NCBI GenBank assembly: GCA_004794655.1
Contig: SMMW01000046.1
Span: forward strand, 7,551,501 to 7,615,500
Source of the DNA: Marisa cornuarietis
Lineage: Eukaryota; Mollusca; Gastropoda; Architaenioglossa; Ampullariidae
DNA length: 64,000 nucleotides
Direction of reading: 5' to 3'
Below are positions 1 through 12,406 of the stretch, piece after piece; the first letter of the stretch is position 1, and every line of letters begins with the position of its first letter. Both the position numbers and the translations under genes were made by a program. Below the pieces are notes generated by a model. It ran no database searches, was not told the DNA's origin, and saw only the letters and a list, made by a program, of their open reading frames with translations.

Positions 1-744
1 TGTTGTTGTTTTGTGAATTATCTGGAGTTTTATATGTATCCTTGAGGTATTTGGCCCAGGAGTGTTATGGTCACCAAGCTGTATCCCCCTGTTCCCCTAC
101 AGACGAGGTGTATGTAGAAGGTTGGGTCGCTCGTCCCCAGAGGCAGCGCCGTTTCTTGCACAACGTCTGACCCCGAGATTTGTGTGTTGTAACGATTGTT
201 TCGAGTGGAATCGTCTGTGTTTAGGTTATTTGTGTGTGTGGAAGATATATGTGTTTCTTTTTTGGATGACTGGACATTAATCTCTTGTTACTGTTCTTCT
301 TAAAGTGCCTGAAGTGGAACATCAGACTTCAGTTACTATCATTAACAGTACACAAGGACATTATTAAGGGTGAATAGTAAAAAGTGACTTTGTGCCAGAT
401 TTTATACAATTAAGTATTTTTTTTTTAGAATATCTGTTAATTAGAGTGGGTTACTTAATTATTCAACGGATACAATTTGAGATCTTAGTAGTAAGTATTG
501 GTTGATGTATATATTATGATAAAATCAGTTTGCTACTTTTATTGCGTATTTTCATTAGTTACTGCAATATCATTAACTTATATACAAAAGAGGCAGAGTT
601 GTTTTGTGAAGAAAAGAACGAGCAAAATGTTCAGACGTTTCCTTGAACGCGAGTGTCTATGACAGAGTACACAGGGTACTGGGCTGACCGGCTGTAAGTG
701 GAGTGTAAGCTCGACATGAATTCCAATCCTGATCTTTATACGGC

Positions 745-747
<3 letters not shown>

Positions 748-786
<39 letters not shown>
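748..786. repeat. (AC)n microsatellite
   Basis: About 19 dinucleotide copies. Confidence 0.95.
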
Positions 787-790
<4 letters not shown>

Positions 791-1104
791 ATGCATGCAC
801 GCAGCCCCCCCTTTCCCCCCCACACACACAGAAGCACTAAAGCCTTGTCTATTTGCTTAGTCGGGTGCTTGCTGTGGTAACAGGTACTCGCTGAAATATG
901 TTATTACTGGCTTTAATAGAGGTTAAAGGTGACACAGGCAGCACACAAACTAGTTTTTTTAATCAGACGGGCATAAGTCTTTTCTCAGACGATGAGGATC
1001 TTCTGCTCCCTCTTTCTCTTTCTCACGCTAACACAGTCTCTCTCTCTCTCTTTCACACACACACACACACACAAGCGCACACTCACTCAGTCACTCACTC
1101 AACA

Positions 1105-1338
1105 AAACGACTCCTTCAGTACAGATGGCAATGGCTACATAAACGAAAATGCTAGCTTTAGATATTGTATTCAATGCACCAGTTGTCTTAAACAAGGAGA
1201 GATTTGTAGCCCTGTACTTTTCACCTTGTCTAGATATGGACTAGCAAAGGACATAAATGAGTATGAGAAACATGCTATTCAGCTAACACCTGACCATGTC
1301 GATGTATTTATTTTACGTTTTGCTGATGACTGTGTATA
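1105..1338 (+). pseudogene. LINE reverse transcriptase fragment (part 1, up to the FADD motif)
   Basis: The frame reads GYINENASFRYCIQCTSCLK, then QGEICSPVLFTLSRYGLAKD and LTPDHVDVFILRFADD. These match non-LTR reverse transcriptase blocks: 'QGxxxSPxLF' and the catalytic (Y/F)xDD. It ends in stops right after FADDCV. The continuation lies at about 2605, so this copy is split by an insertion. It is dead, with no intact frame. Confidence 0.75.
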
Positions 1339-1479
1339 GTGTATATCATTTTCACTCGAACTACAGGAAAATTCCTGCGAATATCCACATTTCCTGTCCA
1401 TCGCTGGCTGGTTGCAAAGTTAGAATACAGCAATTAAATTAAAAATTGTTTCTAGCTCCCTGTGTAGTTAGTGTGAGTA

Positions 1480-2130
1480 TGTAACAAATCGTATTACGGT
1501 GTGAACTACGAAAAAACGATGTGGAGACTGCTCGTTAGGAACATGCCCCCGTGTAACACAGGAGTCTGTACACCTGGATACAAGAAAACCAGCGAGTGAC
1601 CCAGTACATGGGGTGTGCTCAACCTGTTGTTTACCCGAATATCAGTGGCTGTATTATAATGAGCCATGCAAGACTTCGATATAGGCTGCTGCGACAACAC
1701 CTGTGGCAGCTGTTCCAAAGAAAGCAGTTGCGATGCCTCATCCGCAGATTATTTAGAATCATGCAGTACTGGATATTAGCCGCCATCCTGCATTAAACTA
1801 TGCAAAACTGGTCAGTACGGCGCAGGCTGCACGGTACGTGTGACAACTGTACAGAAAATAGTCCGTGTAATACTGTAATATCTCTACTGTCAACTGTACA
1901 GAAAATAGTCCGTGTAATACTGTAATATCTCTACTGTCAACTGTATAGAAAATAGTGCGTGTAATATCTCTACTGTCAACTGTACAGAAAATAGTCCGTG
2001 TAATATCTCTACTGTCAACTGTACAGAAAATAGCCCGTGTAATAGCTCCTCTGGCAATTTTGACAAAGTAAGTGCAGGAGGATTCAAGCTACCCCTGTGT
2101 AAAGAAGTTTGCAGCAATTTTTGTATTCAT
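1480..2130 (+). pseudogene. Decayed multi-EGF-like (SCARF/MEGF-type) coding sequence with 13-codon tandem repeat
   Basis: In mixed frames the translation is strikingly Cys-rich: CCDNTCGSCSKESSCDASS (about 1687-1745), CIKLCKTGQYGAGC (about 1790-1832), repeats of STVNCTENSPCNI (about 1935-2045) and LCKEVCSNFC (about 2095-2125). The 'CKTGxYGxGC' and 'C..C..C......C' spacing resembles EGF-like repeats of MEGF10/scavenger-receptor-F type proteins. Stops and frameshifts, including 8-bp longer repeat copies, show it is non-functional. The family assignment is an inference from spacing. Confidence 0.45.
1845..2050 (+). repeat. Tandem repeat, 39-bp unit (47-bp variant), about five copies
   Basis: Repeats of 'caactgtacagaaaatag' plus 'tccgtgtaatatctctactgt'. 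The three later copies are 39 bp (13 codons, in frame) and two early copies carry an extra 8 bp (actgtaat) that breaks frame. It lies inside the EGF-like relic. Confidence 0.8.
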
Positions 2131-2257
2131 GAGATATCGACAACGCCAAGCACCCTGTACAAGACCCACAGCTACTGGCTTCTCACAGTCGTTGCAAACA
2201 GTCTCTACTCCAGACCCTCCTGAAGAATTCCTTCTTAAAGCGTTGACTGTCATTGTA

Positions 2258-2325
2258 TATGTATTATATTTGTGTTTGTATTATATTTGTGTTTGTATTA
2301 TATTTGTGTTTGTATTATATTTGAA
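2258..2325 (+). repeat. 17-bp tandem repeat (tattatatttgtgtttg), about four copies
   Basis: Near-perfect consecutive copies of a 17-bp AT-rich unit. Confidence 0.8.
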
Positions 2326-2429
2326 CTTTTCCTCTTGCAACATTGTATTCGGTTAATACCAGTCAGTACTGTGCCCCTGAAGAAATATATGAAGTAGACT
2401 GTACTGTAAAAAAAAAAGTGTGTATAATA

Positions 2430-2468
2430 TATGTGTGTGTGTGTGTGTGAGTGAGTGAGTGAGTGTGT

Positions 2469-2511
<43 letters not shown>
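2430..2511. repeat. (TG)n / (GTGA)n compound microsatellite
   Basis: TG repeats with an internal GAGT/GTGA tetramer block. Confidence 0.95.
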
Positions 2512-2513
<2 letters not shown>

Positions 2514-2586
2514 GCGCCTTGAGCTTGCCTATAGGGCAGAGATATGGCGCTACACAAGCAAACTTTATCATTATTATTATTATTAG
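2508..2586 (+). mobile_element. 3' end of a LINE/SINE with (ATT)n tail
   Basis: A conserved-looking end, 'gaagcgccttgagcttgcc' plus 'atggcgctacacaagcaaac', followed by tttatc and an (ATT)n run. It directly follows a (TG)n tract and ends where the interrupted LINE at about 2605 resumes, so it is probably the right end of the sequence inserted into that LINE. Confidence 0.5.
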
Positions 2587-2604
2587 TGTCAGACTCAATC
2601 ATAT

Positions 2605-3690
2605 AACTGCAAACCCTCACCACAACTACTCTATACCAGTGCTCAGAGTCTTTAAATCTTTCTATTAATCTCGAGAAATCAAATGTGCTGATGTTTCGAA
2701 ATGGCGGTCTTAAATCTTGCAGGGAAAATGGTACTTTGGCAATTTTTCTGTAAAAACTGTGAATGTGTAAATATTTGGGTATTGTTTTCCCTACAAGGTG
2801 TATTTTTTACACATGCATTAGAATACATAACTGTAAGGTAAAGAGAGCAGTTATAGGTACTTGTATTATTAAACTGTTATTTTACATTGATGATACTTTG
2901 CCCAATCTTTCTCTTCAAACTTTTTGATGCTCAGATTCAGCTAATATTCTTATATAGCTCTTAAATGTGGGTCTTTGTACCAGAATGATTCCTTTGAGAA
3001 GGTTGACACCTTTGCAATGAAAAAGGTTTAAGGAATCACAGCAAGAACACCTAACTTGCTGACATATGGGAATGTAGTAGATTCTCTTTGTCAGTCAATG
3101 TATCAGTGCCGTGTGTTGAATACTGGCTCCGTCTGCTAAGAATGCCACAAGGTAGACTACAGAGGAAAAACTAGTTAATGAGTTAATGCTCTCACCACTA
3201 CGTGAATAAAACCAGAAAACGTGGCTACATTGTATTATGATATTTCTGTACAAATATGGCTTTGGTATGGTGTGGGAATGTCAGGGAACTGGAAGACGAT
3301 ACTTTTATAGATCCTGAAAGAGAGACTGGTAGACTGTCATCACCAGCAGTGGCATGATGCTATTCGAACAGTTCAAGATATTTTCCATATAATACATTCA
3401 AGACTCGTATTATTTTAAAAAAAACATTGTGTGGGTGAAACACGGAGGCAATTTAAGAGAAATTTACAATGGGTATAATTGTACTTAGATGCCATCAGCA
3501 GCATTACTGTTTAACTTACTCAGAATGTTTGAACTGCACCTCTAGTCCTGATACACCTGAAACTCAACAGCACTTTCTCCTTGTAGGCCCAAACTACAGG
3601 GATCATCATAAACATTTCAGCCCTAAAAATATTTTATACACTCTTCCCTTTTTCATTTCACTCTTTTATGTCAGATGCCAGAATACTAAT
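2605..3690 (+). pseudogene. LINE reverse transcriptase/C-terminal fragment (part 2)
   Basis: The frame resumes at about 2610 with YQCSESLNLSINLEKSNVLM followed by FRNGG, the block that normally follows FADD in non-LTR reverse transcriptases. Farther on, degraded segments such as DCHHQQWHDAIRTVQDIF (about 3330-3385) are typical of LINE C-termini. Many stops. With the part at 1105-1338 it forms one copy split by about 1.27 kb. Confidence 0.7.
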
Positions 3691-3699
3691 TACTAATTA

Positions 3700-5760
3700 A
3701 TTGCCTTTTTATTTACACTGCATTGGAAATAAGGAAAAGTTGTTGAATAAAGTTCTTTACACTTACGAGGTTTCATACAGAAATGTTAATGTAAGTTGAT
3801 TACATGACTAATGGCGATCAATGATTAGATAAATATTAGTGTTTGTACTTATGTGTATGCATGATTGTTTGGTGTCAAGTGGTTTAATACATATCTGTGT
3901 TTGTACCTGTCTGTACTTAAAGATAATTATATTGTGACTATTGACTTCCTACATGTCTGTGTATCCGTGCATATGCATGATTATAATGCATGTCTGTATT
4001 TATACTGTGTGTATTACACATGCACGAGGGTAAGCCTAGTGGTGAGTGTGATTAAATATATGCATTACATATTGTGTATTATGTTGTAACCACTATGATA
4101 TTGGGGCAGAGTTTCCGATGTCTGACACTTGCTTATAGCCGGGGAGATGTCCCTTTGCTAACCTGCAGCCAGCTCCCCTTTGAATCTCCGACTTTATGGC
4201 CGACTGTATACGATTAGCCACACCTTGCTAGTGTATAAACCTTGTCTTATAGTCTCCCCAAACAATACACCTTGTCGGCCTATCTGTTATGTTTTCGTGA
4301 CTCACATCCTGTTGAACAGCAATCAAAAGGCAAAGAGTGAAATGAACTCCTTTTTAGGAAAATTAATGGTCAGCAATACCAGTCAGCATCTTTTAAAAAA
4401 AACGGCACAGGCCAGACAGAAATAATTATTCTTTAACAAAAACAAAAAATCTATTTCATAAAAGAACGACGACACTCTACATGCTACTATGTTGTCGCTC
4501 TCACTCACAGCAGACAACAACAACTTCCAATCTATTATGTACTTAATCGCAAATTTTCTCTCTTTTAAGTTACACGTTCCGCTTAAGACTGGTAGCCGAC
4601 CGACCCCCACTTTCCTTCCAGGTGCCCTCTTCAAAGATGGGATCTGAATCAACTTGTTACAGGAGAAACATATCAGCAACAACCGGCTTTAATTGTATGT
4701 GCCTCATTTGTGCTAGAACAAAGAGGGAGAGAAAGAGACTGATTGAGAAGCGGTAATGACTGAGATACTAACATAATTTGAAGTCTCTCTCACGGTGAGT
4801 TTACACCTTGTAATAAAGAAAAAAGCTACAGAACCATACGACTATCGCCGTACTTGTTTTATTTGTGCAAGGAGTGAGTAGAGTTTACCAAATTTCTAAC
4901 CTGGAATGTGGCTGTTGAGGAAGTCGTATGTCTGTATGATGGCCTTCATGGTCCATCAGGTTTTATAGCTGACACTACTCCCTTTCCCGCGTTTATTTGC
5001 AGAAGTGTGATTAGACAATTCTTCAAATAAAACCTTCTGTACTGCTGGGAGCGGGATGACCGAAGAGCAGTCTTTTACGACAAAATGCTTATGAAATGTC
5101 TGACGGAAATAATTTGTTTCCTTTGACAGTCAAACTTTAAGTTCTTGGCCACCTGTTTTGCTTTCGTTGAGTCATGTACGTGTTGTACAGGCTGATAATC
5201 GTAACAAAAGAGCAAATCTTTTTCAAGGATAAGTTCAGCCACTGTGCACGATGCCGTTCCCCCAAATCTGGGTGAATACACCCGTTTGCTTCTCGAGATA
5301 AACGCCGACAAGTATCACAAAAAGAGGTCAGCAACACAGACGTCAGGATTGTACACCGTTTACGTTGTGAAGCTTCAGCCAATGGGAGAGACGGAACCTT
5401 ATGTTCAACTGTCTTGTATGTTACAAACGTGACTCAGGATTTACAAAAGAAAACAAAAAAAAAACTTTGACTGCTAATTTATTTGCCAAGATGTTGCACA
5501 TTTGTTGTAGCAATGAATTAGTTTTCTCGACTGAGTTCAAGTTGTTTTCTAGGCGAAAAGATGGATATATTTTGGATGGTCCCAATGGTTGTAAATATTG
5601 TTAAAAGTAAGTCACAGCTCCCGGGGTAGTATGTGTTAGGTATAGTTGTAATGGTAATTTAAATGCTTTGCTAACAATTAAACAGGAAGAAAAGATATCG
5701 TTGGATTATTCTTCATTAGATATCGAAGTTTACATTTTTACTTTTCCTTCCTCATTTAAT
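3700..5760. other. Intergenic, no gene recognised
   Basis: AT-rich sequence after the LINE, with 'tgtgtttgtacctgtctgta'-like low complexity near 3840-4090. At 5123-5170 there is a stretch related to 14626-14672 (shared core 'aagttcttggc.acctgttttg'), an old dispersed repeat. Short open frames here show no recognisable domain. Confidence 0.5.
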
Positions 5761-5767
5761 ACACATG

Positions 5768-5780
5768 TTTATTTTTTATT
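5768..5780 (-). terminator. Polyadenylation signals (two AATAAA) downstream of the stop
   Basis: AATAAA appears on the minus strand at 5780-5775 and again at 5773-5768, about 110-120 bp after the TGA at 5888. This gives a short, AT-rich 3' UTR. Confidence 0.5.
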
Positions 5781-5887
5781 AAATAGTCCACTTCTTTTAT
5801 TATAAATATATGTCCATATAGTTTGTTTGTTTTTTGTTTGTTTTTGTTGTTTTTTTTTGGTGGATGTCCACAGTTCGTTGCTCAGAT

Positions 5888-5985
5888 TCATAGCCTGATA
5901 GCTGACACAGACGCCGTGATGCCTAGCAGCAGAGAGGTGAGCTCCATGTTGCCAACACCAGATGACAGAATGGGAGTTTTGGAGT
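5888..5985 (-). CDS. Exon 12: C-terminal tail, possible GPI-anchor signal, stop TGA
   Basis: Acceptor TGAGCAG, residues 577-608 then TGA. A small-residue stretch (SSGVGN) is followed by a short hydrophobic end (LTSLLLGITASVSAIRL), the layout of a GPI-attachment signal. No cytoplasmic tail follows, so a classical transmembrane helix is less likely. Confidence 0.62.
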
Positions 5986-8900
5986 CTGCTCAGATATAAC
6001 ATAACAAACAATAAAAGAATAATAGAATAAGACTCTTTAACAAATACAGCAAATCTTTATGTTGGGGAAAAAAGCACACATAAGAAGGAAAGAAAGAAGA
6101 ATAAAAAAGGAAAGTCACCTCATGGGATTCATTTCTAGGAGCTTCTCTTGAATTTCATATCTTAGTTCTTTTTGATATATTATGATCATAATAGGTGGAG
6201 AAAGCTCACTGCTGATAAACACGGGGCTACTAAAAGCCGGACAGTTTCTATAGTCACGAACTGCCAAAACTAAAGTAACGCAAACGCTTGCATTTCTCCA
6301 GAATATTAACAAACCTTGAAGTTCTCCAACACATGTGAAGCACGTTATTCAACAACTGGGGTAGACTTTTAGCGAAGTGTCACGTGCCTGTCATTGTTTG
6401 CTCGTGCGCGCTGGCTGCTTGCTCATCAACAACTCTAGATAAACACTTATTCATGTACAATAAAATTATGAAATTTCTGAAGAGGAAGTTTGACAATACC
6501 TGTCAGACTGTCCTTGTAGAGCTCCACCTCGCAAGGCAGGATGTTCGCCAGGAACGTCTGCCCCAAGGGATGCTGACTGAGGTAATAGAATTTCAGAAGC
6601 TCCCATGAGTCCTGATGCTTCATACAAGGCTCCCTCAACATGGCGGCTGTGATCGCCGATTTACATTCATCGGTACACACTCCGAACGGCTGGAAGAAAA
6701 AAAAAAATAATTTGGATGTATCGGTCATCGGATATCTACAAGAGGTGCAACAGGAAGATGACAATTTCCCGTTTTTGCTCATAAACTATCTTCTCTGAAA
6801 TGTCTGAACATGATTCGACGACCCATTATCTACGAAATGATACTGGAATCAGGTAACCCCTCAAAAAAGCCAGTCGCTCGTACCCTGCAGACTTTAGTGA
6901 TGTCTTGGAAGACAGTGGTCGTGTTGAGAAATCCCGGTGAAAACTTGGCTCTCTCCTTATTACCACATCCCATTTGCGTTTCTGAGTCGCAGTCGATAAC
7001 GGTTCCATAAGTCGCCACGCACTGTTTCCCAGACGGCATGTTCTCCGCTGGATAGAAGGACAGAAAGCCGAAGCACATCTCGTCAGGAGTTCCCTCCCCC
7101 ATGAAGGTGGTGATGGCCTTGTCCGTGGATTTGAAGTGACACGTCGTCCTGATCACATCCCCAGGTTTGATCACGACTGGCTCCTCGAATCTAGAGAGCA
7201 AGGGAAGGGGGCAAATAATATGATATAATATTACTCGCTTATTATATTAAAGGGCAAAGTGGTTGATCAGAGAAGTAGAAATGTAGCATGTGTAGCATGT
7301 AGCCTCAGAAGCCAAGTAAAAGTACTGGACCTTATGTAAATATTGGAAATATGATCAGACGCTTAATTATGGTGAATACTGTGACTAATATAATGAGTGT
7401 AAGTTAATATTTTCGAGTAGCGTAATTATCGTTATGTGTCTTAACGGTGTTCTTACTTGAACATCACTGGACTGTCGTAGCTGTAGGCAGCTTCTTCTGT
7501 GATGTATTTCAGCATGCTGCCCTCGCGATGATGTTCTACGTACATGCTCTTGCCTAACAACACGAATAACAACAAGAGCAACCATTATCAACATCATCAT
7601 TATCGACGAACTATTTTTTATCTCATTCTCATTGCATAATTGATACAAAAGATTTTACTGTTAGTGAAGGGGTGTTACCCAGGTAGTGCATGTGATTGAT
7701 GGCGTCAGTGACGTAGATGTCGCCTTGGAGGAGATTCTTGGTGCACGTGGCCGTGCAGTTGGACGTTGCTATGGTGACGTCAGTGTACGGAGGGATCTGC
7801 AGGTAAAATTGACCAGTCATCAAAGTACCCATGTTGTAAGGCCGCAGGTTAGGGGTGTAGTACAGGGTGATTCCAGAACTGTCCACGAAGTCAGACCGCA
7901 GAAAAGGATTGTTCCAGTGATACTGCCGCCAGAAAGTAAAATGATGCTCAGCGTGGGTGATACACACATTCGAAGTGTCCACTGGTTTTTTTTAACATAA
8001 TCACGTACATTGGTGTGTTCAGTGTTCGCCACCATTCTGGTAAGTACTGACAGTATCACTATCAAGACATCAACATGAGGTCACCAAGTGAAAATTACAG
8101 TGTATAACAAAACAAATTTAACTCTATAAGGTATCTTTTTGTGGAGAAGAGAATGAATAACCGTTTCCAATCGTACAACACAGATAAAGGCAACCGAAAG
8201 ATACAGGGGTTTTTTTTTTGTCTCCAAAAGACTCGATTGCAGGCAAGCGAGACAATTTATATTCTGAGCAGACTAAAGAGTTGATTATGTTTTAATATAC
8301 CACAGCGAAATATAATGATTAAGAGTGGTCTATTCACACTAGCACTTTAATGACTGATTGAAAGCCGTTAATGGTCTACTGCAACGTACAGCTCTGAACA
8401 GACAGCAGTGGACTTTAACTTTTACTTTCTGCACCAAAGCCAAACGCACTTTCAAAAAAAAAAAAAAAAAAAAAAAAGCTGCTCGGAACCTAAACTGTAA
8501 TAACCTCAACACAAAAGCTTATAGGCAAAGGTTTTAGAGGCCAGTAGAGGCAGAACATCCAACCTGCAAGTGCATATGCACTCGCCAATACAAAAGCACG
8601 CTGACAAGCAGATAGTCCTAAGTGCGATGTCTCACCTGTATCATCAACCTCTTGTAGCCAGTTGCGCCGACTTTGTAACCCGCCTGAGGAAACATGCATT
8701 GTCCGTTCAACCCCACAGTCCAAATGCCGATGATGTCATTGCATCCTCCCATGTTGCACTCGAACGGTTCTCTCGCTGCATGGCTGGTGTGTGTGGAATC
8801 TATGATTGTAAACAATCAAATGCTTTGCCAGTGTCTAAATGGTCAGAGGAACACAAGTTCAGAGGTCAGAAATGTTTCTTCCGCTTACCATCAGGACACC

Positions 8901-9785
8901 CGAACAACAGCATGTGGTGCATGACGTAGCTGTTGTTGATGATCGGGGTGTTGGCGATGACGTGGAAGTCGCTAGTCACGTTCTCAAAGTCGTAGTAGGC
9001 GCACATGTAGGTGGTTTCCTTGGGAAGCACTTTGGTCGGCGGGATGCGCAGCTCCATCTTGCGGACGTCGGCTGGAAAAAAAATGGAAAAAAAATTTAAC
9101 AGAGCTCAACAGCATAGTTACAGAGGTACATTATTACCAACTTGGAAAACGCACTGTGGTCGGCAAGAGGTGTAAACCATCTTCCGGACGTCAGCAAAAA
9201 AAAAAACGAAAAAGTCGGGAAAGGGTCGTGAGAAAGTTGTCAAAAGGTGTCCTGCACAGCAAGTGCACTTTTATCGAACAAGAGTTGTTCAGTTTTGTCA
9301 TGTTTGCATCGTTTGCGTGAACAATTATATTCCACGTGCTTTTATTAGAGTTTGTTATTCTTTTGTATACATTTCTTCAGATGTAAATTTTCATACATCT
9401 ACCAATTATACCTACCTACCGTGAATAATAATAATAATAATAATAAAGCATTTAAATCCAGCCTATCGCTCACAGATGTGTACATGGGTAGATAGAACAA
9501 TAAGCCTCGTTTGCACCTGACGTGATTCGGATTCTCTTGAGTTTATTTTTGACGATCTTTGTAGTGAGCAGCTTGCACGTACCTGTTGTGTTGAGTTGAT
9601 CACAGACAAACTCGTCGCTCTTGCAGGCGTCAGCAATCCAGTCTTTTTGATATTTGTACGCCTCACCTGCCGTGGCCGGAACTGGCTTCATCTGGCATTG
9701 TTCACTGTCAAGGGGCTCGCAGATACCTGTAATTAGAGAAGAAACAACTTTGGAGTGACTGTTTGTTCCTACACTCACCATGAAG

Positions 9786-9830
<45 letters not shown>

Positions 9831-10250
9831 AAATAGTAAACCAATCGGCGAAACAAATGTTTTAAGACCTGGCTTGAACCCCTTAGTCACGATGGCGTGT
9901 AATCCATTCTGTTAAAGTTGCATGAGAGAAAGTCCGTAGTCGAAACCTTTCAGGTTAGTTTTAGGGGTGCCATCTAGCTGTTCCTTTTGATACAGAACCA
10001 GTGAGTCCGTTCAAAAGAAGACTCTTAGACTCTGTGATGTTGATGTAATACAAAGATATATTGCCAGACGTCTTTAGTATTATTTACAACATGCCGCAGT
10101 GTCATTAGCCGACATTCGTGTCTGGTGCCAGCCTGGGATCAACAAGTCGTAACTGCTTAGTATTAATCTTGATGCATTAGTCGTTTTTGAACTTTTTATA
10201 GCCTCGATATCAAGCGTATCTGTTGAGTCCCTCGTCGATCGTAGCTGACG

Positions 10251-10296
<46 letters not shown>

Positions 10297-12311
10297 AGAC
10301 GATTAGGGATTGAGATCCACTGTAGGGAATAATTAAGATCCACTGCCGCGTACGTAACGGTCAACATTGTCCAGTATTCATCTAGCCACTGACCGATATC
10401 CTGAGGTATCCTTAGCCGCTCCAATACGACAACCGCGGTGTTCCACGATGTAACACCCCCCCCACACACACACACACACACACACACACCTCATTCTTCG
10501 CATCTGTACGTCCGTTTGACTGTGCGTTCACCTGACCCGTGTACCACGCAGAAGAGCGACACCAACACTACAGCTCTGCTTCTAGTTATCTCGTGACAAC
10601 ACTTCCATGAATCTTTCCATTTTGTAGAGATCTACCTGCATCAATCTTTCCATGGTGTAAAGACTTACCTGGATGCGTGATGCCGGTAGTTTTCTCAGGT
10701 GTGCTGCCACGTTTCCAGACACACCTGGGGTCCCCTAGCTCCTCGCCGTTTGTTCTGCCGTCTCCATCAGAGTCTGTCTGGCACAGTTCTACGGTCCACG
10801 TCTGAAAAGGTTCGTAAAGAGTCATCTTATCTCATTTATCTTTCTTCGTATTGATGTATTATGTGCCACATATGGCAGGTGACTTGCTCGTGCAATTATA
10901 GCAAACCTACACATATACAGTTCTACTTGCGTTTCTGCTTCTTTTTTCTAAGTGTGAGGTGGAGGCCAGTTAGAGGAGATGCATGCAGTACAGGTTGGAA
11001 CAAAGTTGCCCTGACATGACAGATTTCGTGTAACTCTGTTTTTCTTTATTTTATTTTACGATCATCCAGTTGTTGAATTTTCACTGAGGTGCTCAAAATT
11101 GGTTGCACGTGTACTTTGTCTAATGTTGCAGGTACGGAAGTACAGTGCTGTCACTTACTCCTCATCTTGGCTGATGATTTTTCCATTTTCGGCTAGCACT
11201 TCCTCAACTTGAGAAACATACACACGTGGTGTGTACTAAACTCCTAAATTGTTTGATAACTGAAGGGATAACCAGTATTCAGTTGTTGCTTTGTTCTGTT
11301 TAACAAATTAGTTTTCTAGACTACATGAAGTAGAACAAGATAAAAATGACAATAAGAATAACAAAGAGTGAAAACAAGAAGAATATCAAATTAAAGAAAA
11401 TTCCAAACGTTTGGTGCCCGACGATGTCATGGACGTGCGTACCCCGATATGAAAGTAAAAGTAGAAAAAAAAATTAAATGAGAGTTTTCTCCCCTTGTGA
11501 TTATGGCGGGGTTTGCATGACGCGGGGAGAACAAAATGGAGGAGCGGGTAAGAAAGGGCGGTTGAGAAAGTTCGAGAAGACAGTGGGCAGTTAGCAGAAG
11601 TGAATGAGAATCGACTGTGTGGTTTTCATCCAACTGTTATTTAACTGCTACGCGTTGTTTAGAGCAGCTTTCTTATAGAGTAAACCTCGACGACCCATAA
11701 AAAACATGGCAGACCTGTAGGTGGCGCTATGTAAAATGACGTCACGACCTCCGTCGTCTGCTCACTTCAGTCGCCCGCCGTCGTCTGCTCCACACACGAC
11801 AATTACATAAAGCGATGCGAAAAAAAAAACCCAAGCTATGTCAGTCACGCGGCATTACAGGCAGTTCATTAACGGCACACAACTCCACGTCACGACCACC
11901 CTCCTCGCTCCCGTCTTAACACTCGATCTCCCTGCTCTGCCCTCGGCCTGTGCGTCTTACCCGAAATGAAAGTTGAACCTGTTATTTTTTTTATTTATTT
12001 TTTTTTGAGGGGGGAGGAGGGAAGTGGGGGATAACATCCCGGAATTCTCACAATGGACTATTTGGTTTTTGCCCGACTGTTATTTAACTGCTGTGCGCTG
12101 TATTAACCTTTCCCAGCATCTCAGAAGTGACTGAGTGGTTTTTCGCCGGACTTTTATTTAACTGCTGTGTGAAGTGACTGTGTGAATTCTGTCTGATAAC
12201 AGACTGCTGTGTGTTGTTTCTAATGTTTGATACCACGGATCCAAGGCGCCTGTGGGGACCTGGGTGTATGACAGACACTTGCTGTCTTCTCTTTTCTTTC
12301 AAATCTCTCTC

Positions 12312-12406
<95 letters not shown>

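Noticed and set aside
6115..6260. Reading through exon 11 to the TGA at 6115 as the main C-terminus
   Set aside because: Possible as a splice variant, but the GTGAGC donor at 6209 joins in phase to a hydrophobic tail, which is a better protein end.
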